From positions 6,812,501 through 6,876,500 of the forward strand of contig NZ_AP019400.1 in assembly GCF_004295585.1 (NCBI RefSeq): a stretch of DNA of 64,000 nucleotides. The letters run 5' to 3'. Source of the stretch: Cohnella abietis (GTDB lineage: Bacteria > Bacillota > Bacilli > Paenibacillales > Paenibacillaceae). Of this stretch, positions 43,837-54,338 are shown piece by piece. Made by a program: the position numbers and the translations under genes. Position 1 is the first letter of the stretch; every line of letters begins with the position of its first letter. The notes beneath the pieces are model-generated. The model did not search any database and was not told where the DNA came from. It saw nothing but the letters and a program-made list of their open reading frames with translations.

Positions 43837-44964
43837 ATGCGGTTCGAGGAGTTACCGACACCCTGTTACGTAGTCGATGAAGCGCTCATCGAAAAGAACC
43901 TTAAAATCCTGAATGGCGTTATGCAGCGTACGGGAGCCAAAATCGTGCTGGCGCAAAAAGCTTTTTCCATGACTGCTATGTACCCCCTCATTGGAAAATA
44001 CTTAAACGGCACGACTGCGAGTGGTTTGTTCGAAGCGCGGCTGGCTCACGAGGAAATGGGCAAAGAAAATCACGTCTTTGCCCCTGCCTATCGTGAAGAT
44101 GAAATTGACGAAATTATATCCATTTGCGATCATATTATCTTCAATTCCTTCTCCCAGTTGGAAAAATATAAAGCGAAGGCTCTTGCAGCAGGCAGAAAAG
44201 TGGGCCTTCGCATCAATCCGGAATGCTCGACGCAAGAAGGACATGAAATCTATGATCCGTGTTCACCAGGGTCAAGATTTGGCGTAAAACAAGAGGAATT
44301 CCGTCAGGAGCTACTTGAAGGCGTCTCGGGATTGCACTTCCATACCCTTTGCCAGCAGAACTCGGATGATTTGGAAACAACGCTGAATGCGGTCGAGGAA
44401 AAATTCGGGCAATGGCTGCCACAGATGGAATGGGTCAATTTCGGTGGCGGTCACCATATTACAAGAGACGACTATGATATCCCGAAGCTTGAAGCTTGCA
44501 TTAAGCGAATGCAGGATAACTACGGATTAGTAGTCTACCTTGAACCCGGAGAAGCAGTAGCACTCAATGCAGGCTATCTGGTTACCTCGGTACTGGATAT
44601 CCACCGGAACGGCATAGAGATTGCTATCGTGGATACGTCGGCTACATGTCATATGCCAGATGTTCTGGAAATGCCGTATCGTCCGCCGCTTTTCGGTTCA
44701 GGCGAAGCCGGAGAAAAGCCACACACCTATCGGCTTGGTGGTCCGACCTGCCTTACGGGCGATTTAATCGGAGACTATTCCTTCGATCAGCCCTTAAAGA
44801 ATGGCGACAGATTAGTGTTTGGAGATATGGCGATCTACTCCATGGTCAAAACCAACACCTTCAACGGCATGCCGCTACCGGCAATCGCCGTGCAAGAAAA
44901 AGACGGCAATTGCCGCGTCGTTCGCGAGTTCGGCTATCAGGATTTCAAGATGCGACTAGCTTAA
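43837..44964 (+). CDS. nspC: Carboxynorspermidine/carboxyspermidine decarboxylase
   Basis: The 375-residue protein is an alanine-racemase-fold PLP decarboxylase of the NspC family: FEELPTPCYVVDEALIEKNL, the PLP lysine in IVLAQKAFSM, LRINPECSTQ, SGLHFHTLCQQNSDDL, WVNFGGGHHITRDDYD, EPGEAVALNAGYL and the active-site segment GPTCLTGDLIGDYSF. It decarboxylates carboxyspermidine or carboxynorspermidine in the cytoplasm. The ATG at 43837 starts one base after the stop of the dehydrogenase gene, and its AGGAG-like signal lies within that gene. A terminator follows at 44974. Confidence 0.94.
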   Translation: MRFEELPTPCYVVDEALIEKNLKILNGVMQRTGAKIVLAQKAFSMTAMYPLIGKYLNGTTASGLFEARLAHEEMGKENHVFAPAYREDEIDEIISICDHIIFNSFSQLEKYKAKALAAGRKVGLRINPECSTQEGHEIYDPCSPGSRFGVKQEEFRQELLEGVSGLHFHTLCQQNSDDLETTLNAVEEKFGQWLPQMEWVNFGGGHHITRDDYDIPKLEACIKRMQDNYGLVVYLEPGEAVALNAGYLVTSVLDIHRNGIEIAIVDTSATCHMPDVLEMPYRPPLFGSGEAGEKPHTYRLGGPTCLTGDLIGDYSFDQPLKNGDRLVFGDMAIYSMVKTNTFNGMPLPAIAVQEKDGNCRVVREFGYQDFKMRLA

Positions 44965-44973
44965 TAAATAACC

Positions 44974-45016
44974 AAAGCCTTAACCCTACTTCACAAGAAG
45001 GGTTAAGGCTTTTTTG
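44974..45016 (+). terminator. Terminator of the carboxyspermidine operon
   Basis: A 13-bp stem (AAGCCTTAACCCT / AGGGTTAAGGCTT) with a short loop is followed by TTTTTTG, 10 bp after the nspC stop. Confidence 0.92.
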
Positions 45017-45050
45017 CGGGAAGGAACTCCCGTAGCGCTTTTGCTGACCT

Positions 45051-45515
45051 TTAATACTCTTTTTTAATTACGAAGAACGAACCTCGAATTGTTCCAGCTA
45101 GCTTGGACTTCTGCCTAGCAAACTTAAACTTCTCTTCTAGCTCCTTTGGTATCTCCATCCCCTCAGAAAGCTTAAAGCCAACGGCCCGCTTCTTAGGATC
45201 ATCAACCGTATACATAACGTTAACCGAAAGACCGTCCTCATAAAAGACATAGGCAAATTTGATGTTTTCAACCTGAAACTGTGACGTTTCTAAAGGTTTG
45301 GCCGCGAACTCAATATCACGTTCTTCTTTCAAAATTCGGTTCACATAATCAAGGGTGTCCTGGCTTTCGCTAGCTTGTACAACCGTAAATTCATGCTTGT
45401 ATTTGTTCATGAAGTAACGGGCTTCATTAGCACGTAAACCAGCAAGCGCCTCTACTACAGGTGAAGACTCTAAACCCACCGTAGACACATGATTAAAATC
45501 AACAATATAGGACAT
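45051..45515 (-). CDS. Hypothetical cytoplasmic protein
   Basis: The 154-residue protein starts at the ATG at 45515 (AAAGGAG 8 bases upstream; an ATG at 45521 is too close to it). I do not recognise the family. It begins MSYIVDFNHVSTVGLESSPV, has a charged helical middle (ESQDTLDYVNRILKEERDIE), a beta-rich stretch (NIKFAYVFYEDGLSVNVMYT) and a basic end (KFARQKSKLAGTIRGSF). There is no signal peptide or transmembrane helix. The gene is single and converges with nspC. Good codon structure and a strong ribosome binding site support that it is real. Confidence 0.65.
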   Translation of the reverse strand: MSYIVDFNHVSTVGLESSPVVEALAGLRANEARYFMNKYKHEFTVVQASESQDTLDYVNRILKEERDIEFAAKPLETSQFQVENIKFAYVFYEDGLSVNVMYTVDDPKKRAVGFKLSEGMEIPKELEEKFKFARQKSKLAGTIRGSFFVIKKEY

Positions 45516-45625
45516 TTCCATCTCTCCTTTTAACTCTCATTATTACCAAAAAACCTCGCCGTTACTTGTCGTAAGGTTCGCGTAGTTTTATTCTCTAATG
45601 CTATTATTCGTTTTTAAGCCGACAA

Positions 45626-45649
45626 AAGGGCGCTCAACAGAACGCCCTT
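45626..45649 (-). terminator. Terminator after trpB
   Basis: AAGGGCG and CGCCCTT form a 7-bp stem with a 10-base loop, followed on the minus strand by TTGTCGG. It lies 50 bp after the trpB stop; the U tract is weak. Confidence 0.6.
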
Positions 45650-45701
45650 CCATCTTGCATATCTGTTTCTCTCTATTGTAAATACTGATGCATTCGTTAA
45701 T

Positions 45702-46862
45702 TTATTTGAGCATTTGATACACTTGCTCGACATCCTTATCCCCACGACCAGACAGATTGACGATAATAATTTGATCCTGATTCATCGTCGGCGCCAGCTT
45801 TTTCGCGTGTGCAATCGCGTGCGCACTTTCTAGGGCAGGAATAATTCCTTCCGTGCGGGACAGCTCCTGGAAGGCTTCCAGCACTTCCTCATTGGAGACA
45901 GTTGCATATTCAGCCCGGCCTGTCACCTTCAGGTTGCTATGCTCGGGTCCAATGCCCGGATAGTCAAGTCCCGCGGCAATCGAATAGGTTTTCTTCGGTT
46001 GGCCTTCCTCGTCTAGCAACACTAAACACTTGAAGCCGTGAATGATGCTCGGGACACCTTCGGTTAAGGATGGTGCTTGATCTGGCTCAACGCCGATCAA
46101 ACGAACTGTCGGCTCATCGATGTAGTGAGCGAATGCACCGATTGCATTACTGCCGCCGCCTACACAGGCCACTACCGCATCCGGCAAACGGCCTTCTTTC
46201 TCCAAAATCTGCCGCTTCGATTCTTCGCTAATGATCGCTTGAAAGTGCTTGACCATCGTCGGAAACGGATGCGGACCAACTGCGGAGCCGAGCAAATAAA
46301 ACGTATTTTTATAGTTGCGCACTAGATCGTCCAGCGCCTCATCTACCGCGTCCTTCAGTCGTCCTTGGCCTTTATTTACTGGCACGACAGTCGCGCCGAG
46401 CAGCTCCATTCGGAACACGTTAAGCGCCTGCCGGCGTGTATCTTCAGCTCCCATGTAGATAATACATTCCATATTGAACATAGCGCAGGCCGTTGCCGTA
46501 GCAACACCGTGCTGTCCAGCGCCAGTCTCGGCGATAATCCGCTTGGCACCCATTCTTTTAGCGAGCAGAATCTGACCAATAGCGTTGTTGATCTTATGCG
46601 CTCCAGTATGATTCAGATCCTCGCGCTTTAAGTAAATCTTCGGGCCTCCCCAAGCATTCGTCAGTCGCTCCGCATAAGTCAGCGGATTCTCGCGACCAAC
46701 ATATTCAAGCATGTAATAGCTAAGCTCTTCTTTAAACTCCGGGTCGTCTTTAAACTTGTTAAATTGCTCACTCAAATAGCTCAACACTTCCTGCAGCTCC
46801 GGTGGGACAAAGCTGCCCCCGAACTCTCCAAAATATCCTTCTTGCTGCAATTGTTGTTCCAT
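45702..46862 (-). CDS. trpB: Tryptophan synthase beta chain
   Basis: The 386-residue enzyme is a canonical Trp[17 protein letters not shown] at the start, [12 protein letters not shown], the PLP lysine in [30 protein letters not shown], the phosphate-binding glycine loop [22 protein letters not shown] and NLSGRGDKD near the end. It condenses indole (normally channelled from TrpA) with serine to make tryptophan. No trpA or other trp gene is adjacent, and the neighbours are unrelated, so it is a solitary copy; whether a full trp operon with its own trpB exists elsewhere is unknown. Three codons separate the ATG from a GGAGGCG-type signal. Confidence 0.95.
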   Translation of the reverse strand: MEQQLQQEGYFGEFGGSFVPPELQEVLSYLSEQFNKFKDDPEFKEELSYYMLEYVGRENPLTYAERLTNAWGGPKIYLKREDLNHTGAHKINNAIGQILLAKRMGAKRIIAETGAGQHGVATATACAMFNMECIIYMGAEDTRRQALNVFRMELLGATVVPVNKGQGRLKDAVDEALDDLVRNYKNTFYLLGSAVGPHPFPTMVKHFQAIISEESKRQILEKEGRLPDAVVACVGGGSNAIGAFAHYIDEPTVRLIGVEPDQAPSLTEGVPSIIHGFKCLVLLDEEGQPKKTYSIAAGLDYPGIGPEHSNLKVTGRAEYATVSNEEVLEAFQELSRTEGIIPALESAHAIAHAKKLAPTMNQDQIIIVNLSGRGDKDVEQVYQMLK

Positions 46863-47157
46863 AAGTAAGCGCCTCCAATAATAAAATAGAAATGAAATCT
46901 ATACCTGACATTCTACCATAGATTACAGTTCAGGATAGAATTATTCAATGCGTTAATAGAAAGAACTGATTGGAAAACGGATTGACGGACCACACGCCAA
47001 TTGCTATGATTTTCCATAAGGTAAATACCTACAAAACCTATAGGAATAATTACTAAAATTTAACAATCAATAAAGCTGATTGGACATCCAAAAGCTGCTG
47101 TGATCGCCACAGGAGTTTTTTTTGCTATATCATTTCACATTGATAAGGAGTAACAAA
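46863..47157. other. Divergent promoter region between trpB and the monooxygenase gene
   Basis: This region must hold promoters for trpB (minus) and the 47-54 kb operon (plus). A small hairpin, CTGTG (47098-47102) / CACAG (47108-47112), followed by eight Ts (47116-47123), lies just before the monooxygenase start and may attenuate it. I saw no T-box or SAM-riboswitch core. Confidence 0.4.
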
Positions 47158-48498
47158 ATGACAAAACAGCGCAAGATTAAACTAGGAGCAGACTTAAACA
47201 TCAATGGCAGTAATATGGGGCTTTGGAGACATGCGGATTCAGTACCGGGTGCAAGTGTGAATTTTGATTTTAATAAGAAATTGGCTATAAAGGCTGAAGA
47301 AGGCAAGTTCGATTTTTTATTCATCGCAGATGGCTTATACATCAATGAGAAGACCATTCCACATTTTCTTAATCGTTTTGAACCGATTGCATTCTTAAGC
47401 GCATTAGCAGCAGTGACCTCCAATATCGGATTAGTCGGTACACTATCAACCTCTTACAGTGAACCCTTCACAGTAGCGCGTCAATTCGGAACGATTGATA
47501 AGATAAGCGGCGGTCGAGCAGGCTGGAATATTGTCACTACACCTCTGGCGGGGACAGCTACTAATTATAGTAAACAGGAGCACCCTGAACACGATTCGCG
47601 TTATAAGATAGCTGCCGAGCATCTGGAGGTGACTAGAGGACTTTGGGATTCTTGGGAGGATGACGCTTTTATAAGAGATAAAGAATCTGGTGTCTTCTTC
47701 GATCCAGATAAATTACACACTTTGAACCACAAGGGTGATTTTTTCTCGGTAAAAGGTCCATTGAATATTGCACGATCTCCACAAGGGCATCCCGTTATTT
47801 TTCAAGCAGGAACCTCAGAGGTTGGCAAAAATTTTGCCGCATTAGTGGCTGACTCTATATTTACCGTTCATTTCGATATAGCAAGCGCCCAAGAATATTA
47901 TAGGGACATTAAAACTAGAGTAGTCTCGAATGGTCGTTCGCCTGATGATGTGCTGATATTTCCAGGCATTACGCCAATTATCGGTCGGACAGCTGAAGAA
48001 GCAGAATTGAGGTATCAAGAGTACGCCAATCTGGTGACCATCGATAAAGCTTTGGAGAACCTCGGCCGACTCTTTGACCACCATGATTTTTCACAATATC
48101 CACTAGATGAAACGTTTCCTGAGCTTGGTGACTTAGGGGGAAATAGCTTTCAAGGCAGTACGAGCAAAATAAAAGAGCAAGCTCGGGCGAGAAATTTGAC
48201 ATTACGACAGGTAGCCTTATGGATAACCATTCCAAGAGGAGAGTTTGTTGGCACACCCGTTCAAATTGCAGATTCATTGCAAAGGTGGTTTGAGAATGAA
48301 GCTGCAGACGGATTCGTTATATTCCATGGGACTGTTGGCGGTTTAGATGAATTTGTGGACCTGGTGGTGCCGATTCTTCAAGAAAGAGGGTTATACAAAA
48401 CGGAATATGAATCAACAACCCTTCGTGGTCATTTAGGTCTTCCTATCCCGGCTAACCGTTATACATTAGAAAAGAGTGCCGTTACTAACACACTATAA
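47158..48498 (+). CDS. Luciferase-like FMN-dependent monooxygenase, NtaA/SnaA/DszA family
   Basis: The 446-residue protein is typical of the NtaA/SnaA/DszA/SoxA branch: [74 protein letters not shown] and [14 protein letters not shown]. These enzymes use reduced FMN and O2 to cleave or oxidise substrates such as sulfones, nitrilotriacetate or thioether-type compounds in the cytoplasm. AAGGAG lies 7 bases before the ATG. The gene heads an operon with a complete dipeptide-type ABC importer, a pairing widely seen in organosulfur scavenging, so a sulfur-containing substrate is inferred but not shown. No flavin reductase gene is adjacent. Confidence 0.88.
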   Translation: MTKQRKIKLGADLNINGSNMGLWRHADSVPGASVNFDFNKKLAIKAEEGKFDFLFIADGLYINEKTIPHFLNRFEPIAFLSALAAVTSNIGLVGTLSTSYSEPFTVARQFGTIDKISGGRAGWNIVTTPLAGTATNYSKQEHPEHDSRYKIAAEHLEVTRGLWDSWEDDAFIRDKESGVFFDPDKLHTLNHKGDFFSVKGPLNIARSPQGHPVIFQAGTSEVGKNFAALVADSIFTVHFDIASAQEYYRDIKTRVVSNGRSPDDVLIFPGITPIIGRTAEEAELRYQEYANLVTIDKALENLGRLFDHHDFSQYPLDETFPELGDLGGNSFQGSTSKIKEQARARNLTLRQVALWITIPRGEFVGTPVQIADSLQRWFENEAADGFVIFHGTVGGLDEFVDLVVPILQERGLYKTEYESTTLRGHLGLPIPANRYTLEKSAVTNTL

Positions 48499-48528
48499 AA
48501 ATCTAAAAATAGAATGAGGTTGTTTAGA

Positions 48529-50208
48529 ATGAACAAGAAAATGAGACTATGGAACAAATTAACGTTAATTAGCCTGGCTTTAATCTTAGTATTAACAGCT
48601 TGTGCTTCAAACACCAAAAAGGAAGAAGCGAGTAAAGCACCACCCGCAAGTGTAGCACCATCACCATCCGAAAAAGCTGAAGAGCCTGAAGAGGCTGCCA
48701 AAGGCGGCGAGCTAACTTATGCCTTAGCAACTTCACCTGATTTATTGGATCCACATGTAAGCCGAGTAGCCGTTTCGGTTAGAGTACTTAGAACGATTTA
48801 TGACAGCTTAGTCGTTCAGGATGCGGACGGTTCTATTAAACCTTGGCTAGCAACAGAATGGGAATTAGCGCCTGATAGCAAGAGCTATACTTTTAAACTA
48901 CGTAAAGACGTAAAGTTCCATGATGGAACTCCTTTTAACGCAGAAGCGGTTAAGTATAACTTCGATCGCATTCTTGACCCCACCACGAAAGCCGCTAATG
49001 CAGCAGCCCTAATCAGACCTTATGTTTCTTCAGATATCATTGATGAGTTTACGATTAAATTAAATCTAGCTACACCGTCGGCTGATTTCCTTGGCAATCT
49101 AAGTCAAGCACTTGTTGGAATTGTATCTCCTACAGCTGCTAAGAAATTCGGAGATCAGTTCGGCAGGAATCCAGTAGGGTCAGGACCTTTCAAATTTGTT
49201 AAATGGGATGACAACGCTCAAATTAATGTAGAAAGAAATCCAGATTATAACTGGGGACCTAGCAACGTAGATAATAAATCGGCAGCCAATCTAGATACAA
49301 TCAGCTTCAAAATTATTCCGGAGGAAGCAACAAGATTGGGTAGTGTGCAAAGCAATCAAGTGCAAGCTGCTGAATCTATACCGCCTCAGAATATACTTTC
49401 CTTGAAAAAAGAAGATAAGCTGCAGCTCCTGCAAGTAAATACCAATGGTTTGCCGTATACGTTATTTATTAATCAAAGAAAGAAGCCATGGAATGAACTA
49501 AAAGCTCGACAAGCGCTCCAATATGGCATTGATGTTACAACTATCGTTCAGACCTTATATTTAGGGACCTATGAACAAGCTTGGTCACCGATTAGTCCGG
49601 GGTTATTGGGCTACGATAAATCGTTGGAAAATGGAATTAAGCTGGATATTGATAAAGCAAACAGCTTGTTAGATGAGATTGGCTGGGTTAAAGGTAAGGA
49701 TGGCTTGCGTGAAAAAGATGGTAAAAAGCTAACATTACATTATGTAGATAGCTCTCCAAACCGTGAAAAAAGAAATGATATTGCAGCCATTGTTCAACAA
49801 CAGCTGAAAAAAATCGGTATTACAGTCGAAGTAGAGATCACTAAAGATGTATTGAACAGTGTATTCGTGAAGGATGGCTACGATATATTTGGGAACAGTC
49901 AAACGAATTCCGATCCCAATGCATTATTCGCATTCTATCATTCACTCGTTAAGATTGTTGGAGGCGGAAATATTCCTGGCGTGCTGGATCCAGAGTTAGA
50001 TGATCTTCTTAACAAAGGTGCTGTTGAGCAAGATAATACCAAACGCGTAGAGATATACAAACAAGCACAGCAGCTCATTATCAATAAGGCTTACATCATC
50101 CCGATTTATGTATTTCCTTACACTGTTGCAGCATCGAAAACCGTAACTGGACTGAAATTTGATGCGCTTGGATATCCTCTGTTTAATGATGTTTCGATTA
50201 CAAAATAG
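48529..50208 (+). CDS. Peptide/opine/nickel-type ABC transporter, substrate-binding lipoprotein
   Basis: The 559-residue lipoprotein (lipobox LTAC, cysteine near residue 24) has an acidic Pro/Ala/Glu linker and an SBP family 5 domain: GGELTYALATSPDLLDPHVS, WLATEWELAPDSKSYTFKLR, VKFHDGTPFNAEAVKYNFDR, and RQALQYGIDVTTIVQTLYLG. It binds the substrate outside the membrane for the two permeases and the fused ATPase downstream. GAGG lies before the ATG at 48529; an ATG at 48514 has no such signal. Substrate specificity cannot be read; the monooxygenase upstream suggests an organosulfur compound. Confidence 0.9.
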   Translation: MNKKMRLWNKLTLISLALILVLTACASNTKKEEASKAPPASVAPSPSEKAEEPEEAAKGGELTYALATSPDLLDPHVSRVAVSVRVLRTIYDSLVVQDADGSIKPWLATEWELAPDSKSYTFKLRKDVKFHDGTPFNAEAVKYNFDRILDPTTKAANAAALIRPYVSSDIIDEFTIKLNLATPSADFLGNLSQALVGIVSPTAAKKFGDQFGRNPVGSGPFKFVKWDDNAQINVERNPDYNWGPSNVDNKSAANLDTISFKIIPEEATRLGSVQSNQVQAAESIPPQNILSLKKEDKLQLLQVNTNGLPYTLFINQRKKPWNELKARQALQYGIDVTTIVQTLYLGTYEQAWSPISPGLLGYDKSLENGIKLDIDKANSLLDEIGWVKGKDGLREKDGKKLTLHYVDSSPNREKRNDIAAIVQQQLKKIGITVEVEITKDVLNSVFVKDGYDIFGNSQTNSDPNALFAFYHSLVKIVGGGNIPGVLDPELDDLLNKGAVEQDNTKRVEIYKQAQQLIINKAYIIPIYVFPYTVAASKTVTGLKFDALGYPLFNDVSITK

Positions 50209-50225
50209 TTAGAATTAGGTGATAA

Positions 50226-51155
50226 ATGATGACAAAATTAATTCTGGTGCGGCTCTCTACTTCTCTGTTGGTTATATTGGGTTCATTGGTATTAGTCTTC
50301 ATTATCATTTATCTGCTCCCGGGGGATCCAGTGTTACAAATGCTGGATCCCAATACAGCAACACCAGAGGATATAGCAAACCTACGGCATCAATTAGGGC
50401 TCGACAAATCGTTTGTCTCGCAGTTTTTAACCTATGCCAATCAAATGCTTCACGGTGACTTCGGTAAATCTATTCTTAATAGTGAGCCGGTTTTACCGAA
50501 GATTATTAAACATTTTCCAGATACATTAGCATTAACTTTAGCTAGCTCTCTTATTTCAGCGGCTGTTGGCATATTTCTCGGAGTGCTTTCAGCTATTCAT
50601 CGAAATTCATGGATTGATATCGTAACAAGAATAGTTGGATTGTTCGGAATTTCAATGCCATCCTTCTGGTCGGGAATACTCTTGATTCTGATCTTCTCGG
50701 TCCACTTCGGCTGGTTTCCAGCGATGGGCTCGGATGGTTGGAAGACACTTGTTCTGCCAGCCTTTACTCTAGGAATTGTAGGCTCTGGTTTTATTGTGCG
50801 GATGGTTCGCAACAGTATGCTAGAAGTCATTAATGAGCAATTCATTCTCACCCTTCGTTCTAAAGGATTATCTGAAAGATTGGTTATGTATAGGCACGCC
50901 TTAAGAAACGCTTTAATTCCAGCGATAACGATGATCGGCGTGTTAGTAGGTGAGTTAATGGCAGGTGCTGTTGTGATTGAGACCGTATTCTCTCGACAAG
51001 GCATTGGTAGAATTGTATCAGATGCATTGATGGCCAAGGATTTGCCGGTTGTTCAAGGTGTTGTATTTTTCTCGGCCATTATCTATGTGTTAGTTAACTT
51101 ACTAGTAGATCTTTCTTATTCGGTTATTGATCCACGAGTAAGACGAGCTCATTAG
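50226..51155 (+). CDS. Dipeptide-type ABC transporter permease (DppB family)
   Basis: The 309-residue membrane protein has about six helices and the family hallmarks LPGDPVLQMLDPNTAT near the N-terminus, LGLDKSFVSQFLTY, GISMPSFWSGILLILIFSV and the ATPase-docking loop TLRSKGLSERLVMYRHALRN. It pairs with the next gene product to form the channel. Two in-frame ATGs (50226, 50229) follow AGGTGA closely; the second has slightly better spacing. It starts 17 bp after the binding-protein gene. Confidence 0.92.
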   Translation: MMTKLILVRLSTSLLVILGSLVLVFIIIYLLPGDPVLQMLDPNTATPEDIANLRHQLGLDKSFVSQFLTYANQMLHGDFGKSILNSEPVLPKIIKHFPDTLALTLASSLISAAVGIFLGVLSAIHRNSWIDIVTRIVGLFGISMPSFWSGILLILIFSVHFGWFPAMGSDGWKTLVLPAFTLGIVGSGFIVRMVRNSMLEVINEQFILTLRSKGLSERLVMYRHALRNALIPAITMIGVLVGELMAGAVVIETVFSRQGIGRIVSDALMAKDLPVVQGVVFFSAIIYVLVNLLVDLSYSVIDPRVRRAH

Positions 51156-51171
51156 AAGGAGTTATTGATTA

Positions 51172-52068
51172 ATGAAACAAGCCGTCTTATCGAAATTAGC
51201 TTGGCGTGAACAAAAGCCGTTATTACAGGCTGGCTCATTGAAGAGAAAACGCATAGCGGTATCAGACTTGCTAGTCTATACCGCTGCAATAATCGTGCTG
51301 TTTTTTTTAGGATGTGCTATTTTTCCAAGCTGGATAGCCCCCTATTCGCCAACTTCAATGGTACCTACTGACATCATGAAATCGCCTAGTCTTCACCATT
51401 TGTTCGGGACGGACTATTTTGGTCGGGATGTATTCAGTGTTGTGGTATATGGCAGCCGAGACTCCCTTATTATTGGCGTAGCAGCTGCAGTATTTGGTGC
51501 CTTTGCTGGAGGATTAATTGGAGCAATTGCAGGATATATTGGTGGCGCTATTGATGTTATCTTCATGCGCTTAATTGATGTATTGATGGCAATTCCAGGC
51601 ATATTATTGGCTCTAGCTGTTGCCGCTGCGTTAGGGCCAAGCTTGATTAATATCGTTTTGGCTGTTTCCATCTCCGCTATCCCAGGCTATGCCCGTGTTA
51701 TTCGCGGTCAAATTATGAGCATAAAGGGTCGACCTTACATTACAGCGGCGCGTTCGATTGGCACTAGAAATGTTCATATTTTTCTGCGTCACGTCCTACC
51801 TAATTCCTTATCACCACTCTTAGTTATGGCGACGATTGGCTTAGGGACCTCCATTCTCGTCGGATCGGGACTAAGCTTTCTTGGTTTGGGTGTTATTAAG
51901 GAGGTTGCGGATTGGGGAACCCTGCTTTCTCAGGGAAGAGGCTATCTCACCGTTGCATGGTGGATTTGTACCTTTCCTGGGCTTGCTATCACGTTATTCG
52001 TACTTTCCATTAATTTAATGGGTGATAGATTCCGTGACTATATAGATCCGAAACAGAGCAGAAACTAA
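51172..52068 (+). CDS. Dipeptide-type ABC transporter permease (DppC family)
   Basis: The 298-residue membrane protein carries the DppC features: HHLFGTDYFGRDVFSVVVYG after the first helix, RLIDVLMAIPGILLALAVAA, the docking loop ITAARSIGTRNVHIFLRHVL and GLSFLGLGVIKEVADWGTLL. It is the second half of the transmembrane channel. GAAGGAG precedes the ATG, and the gene begins 16 bp after the DppB-like gene. The ATPase gene follows after 26 bp. Confidence 0.92.
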   Translation: MKQAVLSKLAWREQKPLLQAGSLKRKRIAVSDLLVYTAAIIVLFFLGCAIFPSWIAPYSPTSMVPTDIMKSPSLHHLFGTDYFGRDVFSVVVYGSRDSLIIGVAAAVFGAFAGGLIGAIAGYIGGAIDVIFMRLIDVLMAIPGILLALAVAAALGPSLINIVLAVSISAIPGYARVIRGQIMSIKGRPYITAARSIGTRNVHIFLRHVLPNSLSPLLVMATIGLGTSILVGSGLSFLGLGVIKEVADWGTLLSQGRGYLTVAWWICTFPGLAITLFVLSINLMGDRFRDYIDPKQSRN

Positions 52069-52094
52069 ATTGTACTTTAAAGGGCGGTGATAGC

Positions 52095-54128
52095 TTGAAG
52101 AATTCACTAGACATCCAGAATCTTACGGTTCAATTCGAAACCAAGAAGGGTTTATTGACCGCTATCACCGATGTTTGTCTAACCATTGAGCCAGGTGAAA
52201 CAGTTTGTCTTGTTGGCGAGTCCGGGAGTGGGAAAACGATCACCTCTAAGGCAGTAATGCGCTTAATCGATTATGAAAATGGAAAAATCGCGCAAGGTCA
52301 AATCCTCTTCGCTGGCGATGATTTGGTGCAATTATCACAAAAAAATCTTCGGCTGCTGCGAGGGAAACGTATTGCAATGGTTTTTCAAGAGCCTATGGCT
52401 GCCTTTGATCCTTTGTTCTCCATCGGTAGTCAGATTATTGAAGTCATTGTGCAGCATAAGCTTGGTAATGCAAAGCAGGCTTGGGAGCGTGCGGTGCATC
52501 TGCTTGCAAGAGTGGGTATACCGGAGCCAGAAATACGTATGAAGCAGTTTCCAAATGAATTATCGGGAGGTATGCTGCAAAGAGCGATGATAGCTATGAC
52601 TCTTGCTTGTAGTCCGGAGCTATTAATTGCAGATGAGCCTACAACGGCTTTGGATATGACGATTCAAGCTCAAATTCTGCATTTACTACAGGAGCTCAAG
52701 GCAGAGTTCAATATGTCTATTCTATTGATTACACACGATATGGGAATTGCTGCTGAGATGGCTGACCGAATTGTAGTGATGTATGCAGGAAATGTTGTTG
52801 AACAAGCGACCGTTTTCCAACTATTCGAAAAGCCTCACCATCCGTATACACAAGGGTTGCTACAATCCATTACAACAATGGATAGCGACCGCAAAACGAA
52901 GCTATATTCGATTCCGGGATCTATACCTAATTTATTCGAATTACCAACGGGCTGTCATTTCCATCCGCGATGCTCATATGCAAGTGATCAATGCTTGACT
53001 CAGTCACCACCTCTTCAAACATTCCAAGGACGCGAAGTGGCATGCTGGCATACAGAGGAGATTGCATCGATCGATAGACAACCGGGAGCAACGGTCTCCA
53101 TCTCAAGAGAAAGCTCTCATTCTAATCATACCCCCTTTGAAAAAGAAGATTTATTGGCTAGAAATAAGCTTTTATTTGAAATTAAAGAAGTTAGTAAATT
53201 TTATCCAATCAAGAAAAATGTACTTAGTCGACATCCGCAATTTATCCGGGCTGTTGATAAAGTTTCATTTAATATTCGTAAGGGAGAGACGTTTGGTCTT
53301 GTGGGTGAATCCGGGAGTGGCAAATCTACATTAGGTCGAGCGGTTGTGCAGCTAGAGAAAGCAACCTCGGGACAGGTGCTTTATCAGGGACGCGACCTTA
53401 CCAATCTAGATCAAACAGGATTGCGTGAGGAACGTAAGCATATGCAAATGATTTTCCAGGATCCGTATGGGTCAATGAACCCGCGTTGGAAAATTGGTGA
53501 CATTATTGCTGAACCACTCTGGGTCCATTCAAACCTTAGCACTAAAGAAACGAGGGCTCAGGTCGGAGAGCTGCTTGAAATTGTCGGATTGAATGCTTCG
53601 TGGTATGACCGTTATCCACATGAATTTTCTGGTGGCCAACGTCAAAGAATTGGCATAGCGCGGGCTATTGCTCTTCGTCCTTCTTTCATTCTTGCTGATG
53701 AAGCTATATCTGCCTTAGATGTATCCGTTCAAGCTCAAATTATTAATTTAATGCAGGACTTACAGCAAAAATTAGGTCTGACCTATTTGTTTATTGCACA
53801 TGGACTGCACATTGTACGGCATATTTCGGATCGAATTGGTGTGATGTATCTTGGAAAGCTCGTTGAGATCGCAGATAGCGACCAGCTGTTCAGTAATCCT
53901 GCACACCATTATACGAAAGCATTGATAGCATCGATTCCATGGCCTGATCCAACCAGAAAAAAGGATTTTGTAGCCATTCAAGGCGAGATCCCTTCTCCAG
54001 CTAATCCCCCATCGGGATGTTATTTCCATACAAGATGCCCAGCAGCAACAGCCTTATGTAAGGAATTAGCTCCAGAGCTTAAGGCTTTGCGTGAGGACCA
54101 CTTGGTGGCTTGCCATTATCCATTGTAG
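52095..54128 (+). CDS. Fused dipeptide-type ABC ATPase (DppD-DppF fusion)
   Basis: The 677-residue protein joins two ABC ATPases. The first (about 1-320) has Walker [10 protein letters not shown], an atypical signature [27 protein letters not shown] and the C-terminal oligopeptide domain [17 protein letters not shown]. The second (about 355-675) has [35 protein letters not shown] and [18 protein letters not shown]. The cysteines in both C-terminal domains fit the Fe-S or metal-binding motif known from DppD/OppD. It starts at a TTG (GGGCGGTGA upstream). In the second ATPase the usual DEPxSALD is DEAISALD, with Ala for Pro. It powers import of the operon's substrate. Confidence 0.9.
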   Translation: MKNSLDIQNLTVQFETKKGLLTAITDVCLTIEPGETVCLVGESGSGKTITSKAVMRLIDYENGKIAQGQILFAGDDLVQLSQKNLRLLRGKRIAMVFQEPMAAFDPLFSIGSQIIEVIVQHKLGNAKQAWERAVHLLARVGIPEPEIRMKQFPNELSGGMLQRAMIAMTLACSPELLIADEPTTALDMTIQAQILHLLQELKAEFNMSILLITHDMGIAAEMADRIVVMYAGNVVEQATVFQLFEKPHHPYTQGLLQSITTMDSDRKTKLYSIPGSIPNLFELPTGCHFHPRCSYASDQCLTQSPPLQTFQGREVACWHTEEIASIDRQPGATVSISRESSHSNHTPFEKEDLLARNKLLFEIKEVSKFYPIKKNVLSRHPQFIRAVDKVSFNIRKGETFGLVGESGSGKSTLGRAVVQLEKATSGQVLYQGRDLTNLDQTGLREERKHMQMIFQDPYGSMNPRWKIGDIIAEPLWVHSNLSTKETRAQVGELLEIVGLNASWYDRYPHEFSGGQRQRIGIARAIALRPSFILADEAISALDVSVQAQIINLMQDLQQKLGLTYLFIAHGLHIVRHISDRIGVMYLGKLVEIADSDQLFSNPAHHYTKALIASIPWPDPTRKKDFVAIQGEIPSPANPPSGCYFHTRCPAATALCKELAPELKALREDHLVACHYPL

Positions 54129-54154
54129 TGAGAAAGGGATTACGTGACAGATGG

Positions 54155-54336
54155 CTTACGAACTCAGTAGCTCTTATTTGATCAAAATCTAATGGTTTTA
54201 TATTTTAACGAACTCCAGACATCTTATATCCAGCAAAGTAGCGCATTTCCTCCTATATTTTCCTCAATAACGCTACTGGAGTTCGTAAGAAAAAATATGG
54301 AGCCAATTTATTGGTAATAAGCACGATACAGTTCGT
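54155..54336 (+). repeat. Dispersed 183-bp nested-palindrome element, copy B
   Basis: This copy matches copies A and C over its whole length (AACTCAGTAGCTCTTATTTG, CCAGCAAAGTAGC, CAATAACGCTACTGGAGTTC, TAATAAGCACGATACAGTTC). Its outer sites are partly degraded (TTACGAACT; AGTTCGTCC). It lies directly next to the 33-bp array. Confidence 0.85.
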
Positions 54337-54338
54337 CC

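Noticed and set aside
46863-47157. T-box or SAM riboswitch ahead of trpB or the monooxygenase gene
   Set aside because: Neither the T-box core nor the S-box conserved blocks could be found on the relevant strands.
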